A stretch of DNA of 64,000 nucleotides from an uncultured Caulobacterales bacterium (GTDB lineage Bacteria > Pseudomonadota > Alphaproteobacteria > Caulobacterales > Caulobacteraceae). Position 1 is the first letter of the stretch; each line of letters opens with the position of its first letter. Below the pieces are notes generated by a model. That model made no database searches, had not been told where the DNA came from, and saw nothing but the letters and a program-made list of their open reading frames with translations. The DNA is taken from NCBI GenBank assembly GCA_903884425.1, contig CAISEP010000014.1, positions 310,001 to 374,000 on the forward strand, written 5' to 3'. This document shows positions 35,032 through 45,000 of the stretch, one piece after another. Made by a program: the position numbers and the translations under genes.

Positions 35032-35882
35032 CCTGGCTCGGCGGGCGGGGCCTGCGGATCGAGGTCGAGTCCCCGCTCGATCCGCTTGGCCTCGTCCCAG
35101 AGGGCTTCCATGGCCTCCAGTCCCGCCTCGGGCAGGGGTGTGCCCGCCGCGGTCAGCCGATCCTCGATGTGCCGGAACCGCCGGGTGAACTTGGCATTGG
35201 CCCCGCGCAGGGCGTGTTCCGGGTCGATGTCGAGCTTGCGGGCCAGATTGGCGCAGACGAACAGCAGGTCGCCCAGCTCATCCTCCGCCTTCCGGCGGTC
35301 GTCGGCGGCGATCTCCACCTCGAGTTCGGCCAGTTCCTCCCGCAGCTTGTCGGTCACGTCGGAAATGCGGGTCCAGTCGAAGCCTACCCGGGCGGCGCGG
35401 CGGGTCAGCTTCACCGCCCGGGTCATGGCGGGCAGGCCTGCGGGAATGTCGTCCAGCAGCCGGGCCCGGTCCTGGCCCCTGGCCGCCCGTTCCGCCGCCT
35501 TCTGCGCTTCCCAGGCCACCGTCTGGCCCGCGGCGGTGCGGTGCTCGGCCTCGCCGAACACATGGGGATGGCGGCGGATCATCTTGTCGGTGATGGCCCG
35601 GGCGACATCGTCGAAGGTGAAGAGGCCCGCCTCCGCGGCGATCTTGGAATGGAACACCACCTGGAACAGCAGGTCGCCCAGCTCGTCGCGCAGATCGGCC
35701 ACATCCCCCCGCTCGATGGCGTCGGCCACCTCATAGGCCTCCTCGACCGTGTAGGGAGCGATGGTGGCCCAGGTCTGTTCCAGGTCCCACGGGCAGCCGC
35801 CCGCCGGGTCCCGAAGCCGGGCCATCAGGGCCAGCAGGGCGTCAATGGATGGCCTCTGAGCGGCTTCGGTTTCCTGCGGCAT
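35028..35882 (-). CDS. mazG: Nucleoside triphosphate pyrophosphohydrolase MazG
   Basis: All-alpha NTP pyrophosphatase that removes non-canonical nucleotides and lowers ppGpp-related stress. The 284 residues form two MazG repeats. The first begins L-R-D-P-x-G-G-C-P-W-D with metal-binding E-E-A-Y-E-V-A-D and D-E-L-G-D-L-L-F-Q-V-V-F-H; the second has E-E-L-A-E-L-E and E-D-E-L-G-D-L-L-F-V. This is the longer enterobacterial-type form. It is convergent with hflX, with stop codons overlapping by three bases. The placement next to hflX is conserved in alphaproteobacteria. Confidence 0.95.
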   Translation of the reverse strand: MPQETEAAQRPSIDALLALMARLRDPAGGCPWDLEQTWATIAPYTVEEAYEVADAIERGDVADLRDELGDLLFQVVFHSKIAAEAGLFTFDDVARAITDKMIRRHPHVFGEAEHRTAAGQTVAWEAQKAAERAARGQDRARLLDDIPAGLPAMTRAVKLTRRAARVGFDWTRISDVTDKLREELAELEVEIAADDRRKAEDELGDLLFVCANLARKLDIDPEHALRGANAKFTRRFRHIEDRLTAAGTPLPEAGLEAMEALWDEAKRIERGLDLDPQAPPAEPG

Positions 35883-35952
35883 GGTCGGTGTCCCTTCGCC
35901 GTTGGACCGGCTCAGAAGCCTCTGCGTCGCATGATTCCGCGGTCTCCCGCAG

Positions 35953-37776
35953 TCAGGGTTTCAGGCCGATGGTCCGCCCGGGCATGCCGGCCGCGTCCAG
36001 ATAGGCCCGGCCGTCCGCTTCCTGCCAGTTCAGCACGGTGACGAAGCCGTTGGCCGCGGGCTGGGACCGGGCGACCTTGCTCTCATGGGCCACGGGGCGA
36101 CCGTCCGCCGCCAGGGCCTCGGTGAGGATGCGACCGGATTCCTTGCCATTCCCGCCGACGGAGAGACCCAGGATACGGGCCGCGGTGGGGGCCAGGTCGG
36201 CATTGCCCACCGGGGCGTCATCCACCATCCCCGCCTTGAAGTCGGGACCGACGGCGGCCATGAAGTTGTGGGTGTCCTGGCGGCCGAAGCTTCCGTGCAT
36301 TCCCTGGCCCTGCTGCAGGGTGGTGTCCGCCACCTCGGCCCCGCAGACCTCCGGGTCGGCGCAGCCGGTGCCGAAGGACTTGAACGAGACATAGATGGCC
36401 GGTGCCGGGGTCTTGGCCGTGCCGCTCATGCCGATCAGGCTGGTGGGCAGGGTGCCGGGGATCGGACCCAGATCGTCGCGCACGAACAGGGCCCCGGTAT
36501 AGTCCTGGCGGGTCAGGGCCTCGACGATCCGGCGCGCCGCACCGGCGGGGTCGGCCCCGGGCAGATAGAGGATGTCCGATCCGCCATTGCCGGCGACCAC
36601 CGCCACCGGATGGGCGAAGTCCGGGCCGATCACCGCGCTGCCCTGGCGGGGATAGACCGCATCACTGATCTCGATCTCGTAGCCGGACGGGTCGAACAGC
36701 TTCAGGCCCAGGGCATGGGCCAGATCCATGGCGAGGAAGCCCCCCGGCAGGAAGCCCGGCACCACGTCCCGGTAACGGAGCTTGGCGGCCTCGCTGGTGG
36801 CGCTCTCCCGGGAGATGGTGGAAAAGCCGTGGTCTGCCGTCACGATCACGTCCGTGGTGGCCTCGAGCCCCTGCGCCTTCAGGGCGTCGCGCAGGGCCTG
36901 CAGATTGTCGGAGGCATTGCGGATCGCGGCCATGGTGGTGGGCCCGTTGATGCCCGGCGTCAGGGTGTTGAGGCTGTCGCCCTGATTGTGCTGGGTCCCG
37001 TCCGGGTCCCGCGACCAGTAGACCAGCACGAAGGGCTTTCCTGCGGCCTTGAAGCGGGGCAGGAGCACCTTGGTGGTCACGTCCCGGAACCAGCCCTGCT
37101 GCTCGGTATTGGCCACATGCACGCCAGCCATGTTGTAGGCCCCGGGATAGGTGTTCAGCCCCCGGTCCGGCGCGCGGGTGTCGAGGCCCGCCTGGGTCAT
37201 GGCGCTCAGCACGTCCTGCGGCAGGGGCGCGCCCCCGTCCGAGGGGAAGCCGGTGGCGTCGTCGATCAGCAGCGTGCTGCGGCCGTCCCGGGCGGACACG
37301 TCCTGCAGCCCGGCGGGGCCGAGCTTGCCCACCACGGCGGTGGAATAGCCCGCTTCACTTGCGGCGCGCAGAAGGCTCCTTTCATTGAGGAAATTGCCGT
37401 CATATCGACCGTTCAGCCGGTCGAGCATGGCATTGTCCTCGATCCCCGCGACGACGGAGGCATAGGGCGGCTCGAAGGGCTGGCCCACATAGATGACGTT
37501 GCCGAAGTCACCGCTGTCGCCGGGGCGGTGCCCGGTGGCGATGGCCGCGGCATTGGGGGTGGTGAAGGTCGGGTAGATCGAGTGGCTGTTCTCGAAGTTG
37601 ACGCCTTCCGACCGCACGGCGGCGAGGCCCGGCGCGGTGTCCGGTGTCACCACATGGGACCGGAGGCCATCCGCGACGAAGATGATCACATTGTGCGGCA
37701 CCGGAGCGGGGTCCGCGAGGGCCGGAGTGGACAGTGCGACCGACAGGGCCACAGTGGCCAGAAGCTTGCTCATCAT
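35953..37776 (-). CDS. Secreted alkaline-phosphatase-superfamily phosphodiesterase/phosphatase
   Basis: 607 residues with a signal peptide (M-M-S-K-L-L-A-T-V... cleaved after A-L-A near residue 21). The fold is that of nucleotide pyrophosphatase/phosphodiesterase and related type I phosphodiesterases. The first metal aspartate is D36 in V-A-D-G-L; the nucleophile is T72 in Y-P-T-F-T-T-P-N; further metal ligands are in R-D-P-D-G-T-Q-H-N, T-A-D-H-G-F-S and the histidine of H-G-S-F-G-R. It should act in the periplasm on phosphomono- or diesters; substrate is unknown. It stands alone, 92 bases downstream of the oxidoreductase gene on the same strand. No Pho box was recognised. Confidence 0.87.
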   Translation of the reverse strand: MMSKLLATVALSVALSTPALADPAPVPHNVIIFVADGLRSHVVTPDTAPGLAAVRSEGVNFENSHSIYPTFTTPNAAAIATGHRPGDSGDFGNVIYVGQPFEPPYASVVAGIEDNAMLDRLNGRYDGNFLNERSLLRAASEAGYSTAVVGKLGPAGLQDVSARDGRSTLLIDDATGFPSDGGAPLPQDVLSAMTQAGLDTRAPDRGLNTYPGAYNMAGVHVANTEQQGWFRDVTTKVLLPRFKAAGKPFVLVYWSRDPDGTQHNQGDSLNTLTPGINGPTTMAAIRNASDNLQALRDALKAQGLEATTDVIVTADHGFSTISRESATSEAAKLRYRDVVPGFLPGGFLAMDLAHALGLKLFDPSGYEIEISDAVYPRQGSAVIGPDFAHPVAVVAGNGGSDILYLPGADPAGAARRIVEALTRQDYTGALFVRDDLGPIPGTLPTSLIGMSGTAKTPAPAIYVSFKSFGTGCADPEVCGAEVADTTLQQGQGMHGSFGRQDTHNFMAAVGPDFKAGMVDDAPVGNADLAPTAARILGLSVGGNGKESGRILTEALAADGRPVAHESKVARSQPAANGFVTVLNWQEADGRAYLDAAGMPGRTIGLKP

Positions 37777-37868
37777 CGAAAGACGGTCTCCGAAACCCAG
37801 GACTCAGGGGCCCGACGATGCTCCGGTTTCGTGACAATTTTTCCTTTACGCGGGGTCGCTTCGGACCC

Positions 37869-38858
37869 TCAGTCCGCCAGGTCCGGGCGAAGGATGACCT
37901 TTCCCACGACCCTGCGATCCGCCAGCAGGTCGAAGCCTTCCCGCCAGCGGCATAGGGGCAGTTCGGCGTGGACATGGGGCCGGATCTTTCCGGCCGCGGC
38001 CAGGGCATCGATGGCGGCGATGTTCTCCTTCCCGCGCTCGGGAAACTGGCGGCCATATTCCCCTGCGCGGACGCCGACCACGGAAAACCCCTTGATCAGG
38101 GGCATGTTCACCGAGACCGTGGGAATCCGGCCGGAGGTGAAGCCGATCACCAGCAGGCGGCCGTCAAAGGCGGTGCAGCGGACGCTCTCGTCGAAGATGT
38201 CCCCGCCCACGGGGTCGTACACCACATCGGCACCGCGGCCGCCGGTGAGGGCCTTCACCTGGTCACGGAAGCCGTTTCGGACGTCCACGAGGGCATCGGG
38301 ATGGTAGAGGGCATCGATGGCGGCCAGCTTCTCCGGCGAGGCGCTGGCGGCGATCACCCGCGCCCCCAGCCGCTGGGCCAGATCGACGCAGGCCAGGCCC
38401 ACGCCTCCGGCGGCACCATGGACCAGCACCCACTCCCCCGGCTCCAGCCGCGCGCGCCGCACCAGCGCCACATAGGCGGTCAGATAGGCCGCCGGATAGG
38501 CCGCGGCCTGGGCAAAGCTCAGGACCGCAGGCTTCGGCCGCACGGCGGCGGCGTCGGTCACCACCTGCTCGGCAAAACCGCCCAGCCGGGCCCCGCCCAC
38601 CACGGCCTCGCCGACCCGGTTCGCGTCCACGCCGGGGCCCACCGCGTCGATCACGCCGGCGAAGTCGAGGCCGGGCACGAAGGGGCAGGGGGGCTTGAAC
38701 TGGTATTCCCCCCGGGTCATCAGCAGGTCGGGAAAGTTCACGGACGCCCCGCGCACGGTCACCCGCACCTGCCCCGGCCCGGGGACGGGCGTTGGCACCT
38801 CTGTGACGGCGCAGCCCGCATAGTCGGGTGCCAGGCTGGATACGACGAGGGCCTTCAT
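37869..38858 (-). CDS. Zinc-independent MDR oxidoreductase, NADPH:quinone reductase-like
   Basis: 329 residues of the quinone-oxidoreductase/zeta-crystallin branch of medium-chain dehydrogenases. The GroES-like N-terminal domain has N-F-P-D-L-L-M-T-R-G-x-Y and P-F-V-P-G-L-D-F-A-G; the catalytic-zinc cysteine and histidine of alcohol dehydrogenases are missing. The Rossmann domain has V-H-G-A-A-G-G-V-G, an NADPH-type loop, then Y-D-P-V-G-G. The substrate may be a quinone or an enoyl compound; the closest general description is NADPH:quinone oxidoreductase family. The start is 8 bases after the HAD stop, so recG, HAD and this gene could share a transcript. Confidence 0.87.
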   Translation of the reverse strand: MKALVVSSLAPDYAGCAVTEVPTPVPGPGQVRVTVRGASVNFPDLLMTRGEYQFKPPCPFVPGLDFAGVIDAVGPGVDANRVGEAVVGGARLGGFAEQVVTDAAAVRPKPAVLSFAQAAAYPAAYLTAYVALVRRARLEPGEWVLVHGAAGGVGLACVDLAQRLGARVIAASASPEKLAAIDALYHPDALVDVRNGFRDQVKALTGGRGADVVYDPVGGDIFDESVRCTAFDGRLLVIGFTSGRIPTVSVNMPLIKGFSVVGVRAGEYGRQFPERGKENIAAIDALAAAGKIRPHVHAELPLCRWREGFDLLADRRVVGKVILRPDLAD

Positions 38859-38865
38859 CCGCGGC

Positions 38866-39513
38866 TCAACCGCCGAAGCTGAGGCCGACGGCCCGGGACA
38901 GGTCCGCCAGCGCCTGGGCCTCGGAACTGACCTTGATGGCGGTCATGCCAAGCTGGGCGGCCGGTTTGCAGTTCACCCCCAGGTCGTCGAGATAGACCGA
39001 CCGGTTCGGCGACACCGACAGGGCCTCGCACATCATCTGGTAGATGCGCGGATCGGGCTTGCGTACGCCGATCTTGGAGCTTTCCAGCACCACGTCGAAC
39101 AGGGCCATGACCTCGGCCACGGCGCTGGCCTTCTCCATCGTGCCGGCCATGCCCGCCCCCTTGCCGGTGGAGACATTGTTGGTGATGCAGCCGACCCGGA
39201 ATCGGTCCTTGCAGGCCTTCAGGGCCGCCACCATGGCCGGGCGCACGTCGCCGGACAGCAGGGGAAGGATCTCCGCCCCGCGGATGTCGTGGCCCAGGGC
39301 CACCGCCTCCTCCCGGAACAGCACGTCGAAGCGCCCCGCATCGATCTCCGAGCGCTCGAACAGGGCCCAGGCATTGTGGTCGGGGTTGGTGGCGTTCACC
39401 GTGCGGATGAAGTCCGACGGCAGGCCGCGCTCCCGCTCGAACCGGTTGAAGGCCTCGAAGGGGGACGTGGTGATCACGCCGCCAAAGTCCCAGATCACGG
39501 CGTCGATGGTCAC
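38866..39513 (-). CDS. HAD-superfamily hydrolase
   Basis: 215-residue HAD-IA-type phosphatase starting at a GTG with GAGGAG 8 bases upstream; the frame is open further upstream but without homology. Motif I is D-F-G-G-V-I (nucleophile D9, with Gly in place of the second Asp, as in the epoxide-hydrolase-N-terminal/ACAD10-like group), motif II is the T of I-T-N-N, motif III the lysine of R-K-P-D-P-R-I-Y and motif IV Y-L-D-D-L-G. The missing second aspartate of motif I makes a normal phosphatase activity less certain. Substrate is unknown. It lies 67 bases after recG. Confidence 0.85.
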   Translation of the reverse strand: MTIDAVIWDFGGVITTSPFEAFNRFERERGLPSDFIRTVNATNPDHNAWALFERSEIDAGRFDVLFREEAVALGHDIRGAEILPLLSGDVRPAMVAALKACKDRFRVGCITNNVSTGKGAGMAGTMEKASAVAEVMALFDVVLESSKIGVRKPDPRIYQMMCEALSVSPNRSVYLDDLGVNCKPAAQLGMTAIKVSSEAQALADLSRAVGLSFGG

Positions 39514-39580
39514 CGGTGCACTCCTCAGTTGATGCAGAAGGCTAGGGCCGGGCCCGGGCGGACGCAAGGCAGACCTCGCG

Positions 39581-41659
39581 TCAACTGGCCTCGGCAAAGG
39601 CGTCGTCGGCCCGCCAGTCGAACAGCTCGCACAGCACCCGCAGGCGCTGCCCACGCTCCGAGACCAGGTCCGGGTCCCGGGCCAGCACAAGGCGTGCATC
39701 GTCCGAGGCGGCGCGGACGAGGTCGGCATGGGCCACCGGGTCGGCGAAGCGGTAATTAGGCAGGCCGCTCTGCTTCAGGCCCATCAGGTCCCCGCCGCCG
39801 CGCAAGGACAGGTCCCGCTCCGCGATCTCGAAGCCGTCCTCGGTCTGGCGCAGGATCTCGATCCGCGCCTTGGCATTCAGGGACAGGGGCGGGGCATAGA
39901 GCAGCAGGCAGGCGCTGCGGGCCGCCCCGCGACCCACCCGCCCGCGAAGCTGGTGCAGCTGGGCCAGGCCGAACCGCTCCGCATGCTCGATCACCATGAT
40001 GCTGGCATTGGGGACATTGACCCCCACCTCCACCACCGTGGTGGCCACCAGGACCGCGATCTCCCCCCGGGCGAAGTCTGCCATCACCCGGTCCTTTTCC
40101 GCGGGCGGCATCTTGCCGTGGATCAGGCCGACCCGGGCGGACAGGCGCTCGGTCAGGTCAGCAGCCCGGACCTCCGCTGCCTGAACGTCGAGGATTTCGG
40201 ATTCCGCCACCAGCGGGCAGATCCAGAAGGCCTGGGCCCCGTCCCGGGTGGCGTCGGCCAGACGCTGGATGACGCTGTCCACCCGGGTCAGGGGGGTGGC
40301 CGTGGTCACCACCGGTTGGCGGCCGGGGGGCTTCTCGTCGATGCGCGACACGTCCAGGTCGCCGAACAGGGTCAGCTCCAGGGTCCGGGGAATGGGGGTG
40401 GCGGACAGGGCGATCAGGTGCACGGCCTCCCCCTTGGCCATCAGCCGTCGGCGCTCCGCCACGCCGAACCGGTGCTGCTCGTCGATCACGGCCAGTGCCA
40501 GCCGATGGAAGCGGACCTCGTCCTGGAAGAGGGCATGGGTGCCCACCACCAGGCCCGCCGACCCATCGGCCACGGCGGCGAGCTTTTCCTGCCGCTGGGC
40601 GCCCTTGTCGCGCCCTGTGAGAAGAACCGTCTGAATGCCCGCCCTTTCAAGGGGTTCAGCCATGCTTTCAAGGTGCTGACGGGCGAGAATCTCCGTGGGC
40701 GCCATCAGGGCCGTCTGGTAGCCCGCGGCGGCCAGCTCCGCCACGGCCAGCATGGCGACCACGGTCTTGCCCGAGCCCACATCCCCCTGGACGAGCCGGG
40801 ACATCCGCTCCCCGCTGGCCAGATCGCTGCGGATCTCCGCCAGGGTGCGTCTCTGCGCACCGGTGAGACGGAACGGCAGGGCCGCTTCCACCGCCCGTGC
40901 GAGGTCGGAGGCGGCGACCGGCGGGGTCGGCTCGGCTCGGCGCCGCGCCTTGCGCTGGGTCATGGCCAGGTGATGGGCCAGAAGCTCGTCGAACGCCAGG
41001 CGCTGGCGGGCCGGGGTGGTCAGGCTGACATCCTCCGGCGTCTGCGGATGGTGCAGGGCGTCCAGCGCCCCACGCCAGCCAGGCCAGCCTTGCCGGGCGA
41101 GCCAGTCGGGGTCCTGCCACTCTTCCAGGGGCGGCGCGCGGCCGACGGCGTCCAGGGCAAGTCGGCTGAGGACCCGGGGGGGCAGGCCGGTGACGCCGGG
41201 ATAGACGGGCTCCAGGGTGCGGATCTGGTCCCGCCGCTCCGGAGGTAGCAGATGGTCCGGATGGGCGATCTGGCACTCGACCCCGAAGCGTTCCAGCTTG
41301 CCGCTGGCCACCCGCTGCGATCCCGGGGGATGGGCCCGCTCCAGGTGCTCGCCAAATCCCTTGAACCAGACCAGGTTGACGAAGCCGGTGTCGTCATGGG
41401 CGCGGATCCGCCAGGGTTGTCCCCGGCGCTGGGGCGGCAGGTGCTGGTCGACGACGAGGTCGAGAATGGTCAGCTCCCCGTCCACCGCCGAGCGCACCGT
41501 GGCGGCGTGTCGCTGGATCAGGCCCGACGGGCTCAGGAACGCCAGGTCCCGCACCAGGGGGCCCGCCGCCCGCTCCACCAGGGGCGCAAGCTTGGGCCCG
41601 ACGCCCTTCAGCGTCGAGATTTCAGCAAACAGGGGAAAAAGACTCGGCGGGCGCATCAT
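39581..41659 (-). CDS. recG: ATP-dependent DNA helicase RecG
   Basis: Branch-migrating helicase for stalled forks and recombination intermediates. The 692 residues have the wedge OB domain (about 50-170), helicase domain 1 with Walker A Q-G-D-V-G-S-G-K-T (291-299) and D-E-Q-H (393-396), then domain 2 with V-A-T-T-V-V-E-V-G-V-N-V and the Q-L-H-Q-L-R-G-R-V-G-R-G motif VI. Length is standard. Two adjacent Met codons (41659 and 41656) are possible starts. Divergent placement against sdhE-mfd is a conserved alphaproteobacterial arrangement. Confidence 0.97.
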   Translation of the reverse strand: MMRPPSLFPLFAEISTLKGVGPKLAPLVERAAGPLVRDLAFLSPSGLIQRHAATVRSAVDGELTILDLVVDQHLPPQRRGQPWRIRAHDDTGFVNLVWFKGFGEHLERAHPPGSQRVASGKLERFGVECQIAHPDHLLPPERRDQIRTLEPVYPGVTGLPPRVLSRLALDAVGRAPPLEEWQDPDWLARQGWPGWRGALDALHHPQTPEDVSLTTPARQRLAFDELLAHHLAMTQRKARRRAEPTPPVAASDLARAVEAALPFRLTGAQRRTLAEIRSDLASGERMSRLVQGDVGSGKTVVAMLAVAELAAAGYQTALMAPTEILARQHLESMAEPLERAGIQTVLLTGRDKGAQRQEKLAAVADGSAGLVVGTHALFQDEVRFHRLALAVIDEQHRFGVAERRRLMAKGEAVHLIALSATPIPRTLELTLFGDLDVSRIDEKPPGRQPVVTTATPLTRVDSVIQRLADATRDGAQAFWICPLVAESEILDVQAAEVRAADLTERLSARVGLIHGKMPPAEKDRVMADFARGEIAVLVATTVVEVGVNVPNASIMVIEHAERFGLAQLHQLRGRVGRGAARSACLLLYAPPLSLNAKARIEILRQTEDGFEIAERDLSLRGGGDLMGLKQSGLPNYRFADPVAHADLVRAASDDARLVLARDPDLVSERGQRLRVLCELFDWRADDAFAEAS

Positions 41660-41730
41660 CGCACCATAGACCGCCTGCGGAATTCCGTTAAACAGGCTGC
41701 GTCGCGCATTCGGCGGCCCATATAGATCCC

Positions 41731-42027
41731 ATGCAGCACAATCCCCTCGATTCCGACCGCGTGAAGAAGCTGAAGTTCCGGGCCTGGCGCCGGGGGTTCC
41801 GCGAGGCCGACCTGATCCTCGGTCCGTTTGCCGATGCCCATGCCGCGGAGCTTGGTCCGGAGGAACTGGCGCAGTTCGAGCGGCTTCTGGAAGTCCCCGA
41901 TCAGGACCTGTACGGCTGGATCATCGAGCGCGAGGCGACGCCGGCCCCGTTCGACACGCCGCTGATGGACCGCATCAAGGCCTTCCGGTTTGGCGCCCGC
42001 CAGACCCGCTCCGATCTCGGCGGCTGA
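41731..42027 (+). CDS. sdhE: Succinate dehydrogenase assembly factor SdhE (FAD assembly factor)
   Basis: Small helical protein that promotes covalent flavinylation of SdhA. The 98 residues contain the family core R-A-W-R-R-G-F-R-E-A-D-L (17-28), with the R-G-x-x-E motif that contacts the flavoprotein, followed by the acidic helix and Y-G-W-I-I. Family members are normally 80-100 residues. Its stop carries the GAGG that serves as the mfd ribosome binding site, so the two are tightly linked. Confidence 0.95.
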   Translation: MQHNPLDSDRVKKLKFRAWRRGFREADLILGPFADAHAAELGPEELAQFERLLEVPDQDLYGWIIEREATPAPFDTPLMDRIKAFRFGARQTRSDLGG

Positions 42028-42037
42028 GGTCGTTCCC

Positions 42038-45000
42038 ATGACCGAGACCCTGCAATCGCCCGCAGAAGTGGCGCGGCTGGCGCGCCTGTCCGGCCGCCTG
42101 ACCCTCGCCGGTGCGCCGGAGGGGTTCGACGCCCTGGCCACGGCACAACTCGCCCGCGCCCACGGGGGCGTCAGCGTCTTCATCGCCCGGGACACCGCCC
42201 GGGCCGGTGCGTTCGTCGATGCGGTCCGCTTCTTCGATCCGGAGCTTGAGCTGATCGAGCTGCCGGGCTGGGACTGCCTGCCCTATGACCGGGTGGGGCC
42301 GAGCGCCGGTGTGTCGGCGAGCCGGATGGCGGCCCTGTCGCGCCTGGCATCGCCCGGTGCGGCGGCTGCGCCCCGGCTGGTGATCACCGCGGCGTCCAGT
42401 GTCATCCAGCGCCTGCCGCCCCGGGACGTGATCCGCAAGGCGACCTTCTTTGCCCGGGTCGGCAATGACGTGGCCATCGCGGACCTCGAGCGCTACTTCG
42501 CCGTCAATGGCTATATCCGCGCCTCCACCGTGTCGGAGCGGGGGGAGTTCGCCATCCGCGGCGGCGTGATCGACGTCTATCCCCCCACGGCGGACGAGCC
42601 GGTGCGCCTGGACCTGTTCGGCGACACCCTGGACGCCATCCGCGGCTTCGACGCCATGACCCAGCGCTCCACCCGCCAGCTGCGGGAGATCGAGCTTTTG
42701 CCAGTGAGCGAGGCCCTGGTGGATGCCGCCGCCATTTCCCGCTTCCGGTCCGGCTTCGTCGCCCTGTTCGGGGCCGCGGCCGACGACCCCCTCTATGCCG
42801 CCATCAGCGAGGGCGGGCGACGCGGCGGGATGGAGCACTATCTGCCCCTGTTCTACGAGACCACCGAGACCCTGTTCGACTATCTGGGGCCGGACGCGCT
42901 GGTGCTGGTGGATCACCAGGCCACCGACGCCCGGGACGAGCGCCTGTCCATGATCGCCGACGCCTATGACGCCCGGCGGGAGGCGGCGCAGGTGCGCGGC
43001 GGGACCATCTATCGCCCGTTGCCGGTGGAGCGGCTCTATCTCGACCAGACCGCCTGGGACCTGAAGCTGGCGGAACACCCGGTGCGGGTCTTCAGCCCGT
43101 TCGTCGAGGAGCCCTCCGCCACCGTGGTGGACCTCGGGGCCCGGCCCGGGCGCAGCTTTGCCGCGGAGCGGGCGCAGGACAGCGTGAACCTGTTCGAGGC
43201 GGTCACCGACCACGCCAAGGCGCTGGGCCGGGACGGCAAGCGGGTGCTGTTCGCCTCCTGGTCGGACGGCTCCTCGGACCGGCTCGCCTCCATGCTCGGG
43301 GACCACGGTCTGGCGGGGGTGCGGCTGGCCACGAGCTGGAGCGATGCCCAGAGCTTCGGCGTGGCCGGGACCAGGGCCAAGCCGGTGCAGCGGGCCATCC
43401 TGCCGGTGGACCACGGCTTCGTGACGCAGAGCCTGGCGGTGATTTCCGAGACGGACATCCTGGGCGACCGGCTGGCCCGCCCCAGGCGCAAGCGCCGGGC
43501 CCAGAACTTCCTGGCGGAGGCGACCTCGCTGACGCCCGGCGACCTGGTGGTGCACATCGACCACGGGATCGGTCGCTATTCCGGCCTGCGCACCCTGGAC
43601 GTGAACGGGGCCCCGCACGACTGCCTCGACCTGCAATATGGCGGCGATGCCAAGCTCTACCTGCCGGTGGAGAACATCGACCTGCTCACCCGCTACGGTT
43701 CGGACGCGGAGGGGGTCCAGCTCGACCGCCTCGGCGGCGCCGCCTGGCAGGCGCGCAAGGCAAGGGCCAAGGAACGCCTGCGCGAGATGGCCGAGGGCCT
43801 GATCCGCATCGCCGCGGCCCGGGAGCTCAAGTCCACCGAAGCCATCGATCCCCCGTCCGGCCTGTTCGACGAGTTCTGCGCCCGCTTCCCCTATGACGAG
43901 ACGGAGGACCAGCTCAACGCCATCACCGACGTGCTCACCGACCTGTCCAGCGGCAAGCCGATGGACCGGCTGGTGTGCGGCGACGTGGGCTTCGGCAAGA
44001 CCGAGGTGGCGCTGCGGGCGGCGTTCGTGGTGGCCATGTGCGGCAAGCAGGTGGCCATCGTCTGCCCGACCACGCTTCTGGCCCGGCAGCATTTCCGCAC
44101 CTTCAGCGAGCGCTTCGCCGGCTGGCCGATCAAGGTCCGCCAGCTGTCCCGCATGGTCCCCGCCAAGGAGGCCGCCCAGACCCGGGAAGGCCTCGCCAAT
44201 GGCGAGATCGAGGTGGTGGTGGGCACCCACGCGGTCCTGTCCAAGCAGGTGTCGTTCCGCGACCTCGGCATGGTCATTGTCGACGAGGAGCAACACTTCG
44301 GCGTCAAGCACAAAGAGAAGCTGAAGGAGCTTCGCGCCGACGTGCACATGCTGACCCTGACCGCCACGCCGATCCCGCGGACCCTGCAGATGGCGCTCTC
44401 CGGCATCCGGGAGATGTCGATCATCGCCACCCCGCCCGTCGACCGGCTGGCCGTGCGGACCTACATTACCCCCCACGACCCCGTGGTGCTGCGCGAGGCC
44501 CTGCTGCGGGAGAAGTATCGCGGCGGCCAGGCCTATGTGGTGGTGCCCCGCATCTCCGACCTGCCGGACATGGAACGCTTCCTGCGGGAGCAGGTGCCGG
44601 AGGTGCGCTTCGTCGTCGGCCACGGCCAGATGGCCCCCACCCAGCTCGAGGAGGTGATGAGCGCCTTCTATGACGGGCGCTATGACGTGCTGCTGGCCAC
44701 CACCATCGTGGAATCCGGCCTCGACATCCCCACGGCCAACACCCTCGTCGTCCACCGGGCGGACATGTTCGGCCTGTCCCAGCTCTATCAGCTCCGCGGA
44801 CGGGTGGGCCGGGCCAAGGCGCGGGCCTATGCCTATCTCACCACCCCCGCCGACCGGGGCGTGACGGAGGGGGCGGAGAAGCGGCTGAAGGTGCTCCAGT
44901 CCCTGGACAGCCTGGGGGCGGGGTTCCAGCTGGCCAGCCACGATCTCGACATCCGCGGCGGCGGCAACCTGCTGGGGGACGAGCAGTCCGGCCATATCCG

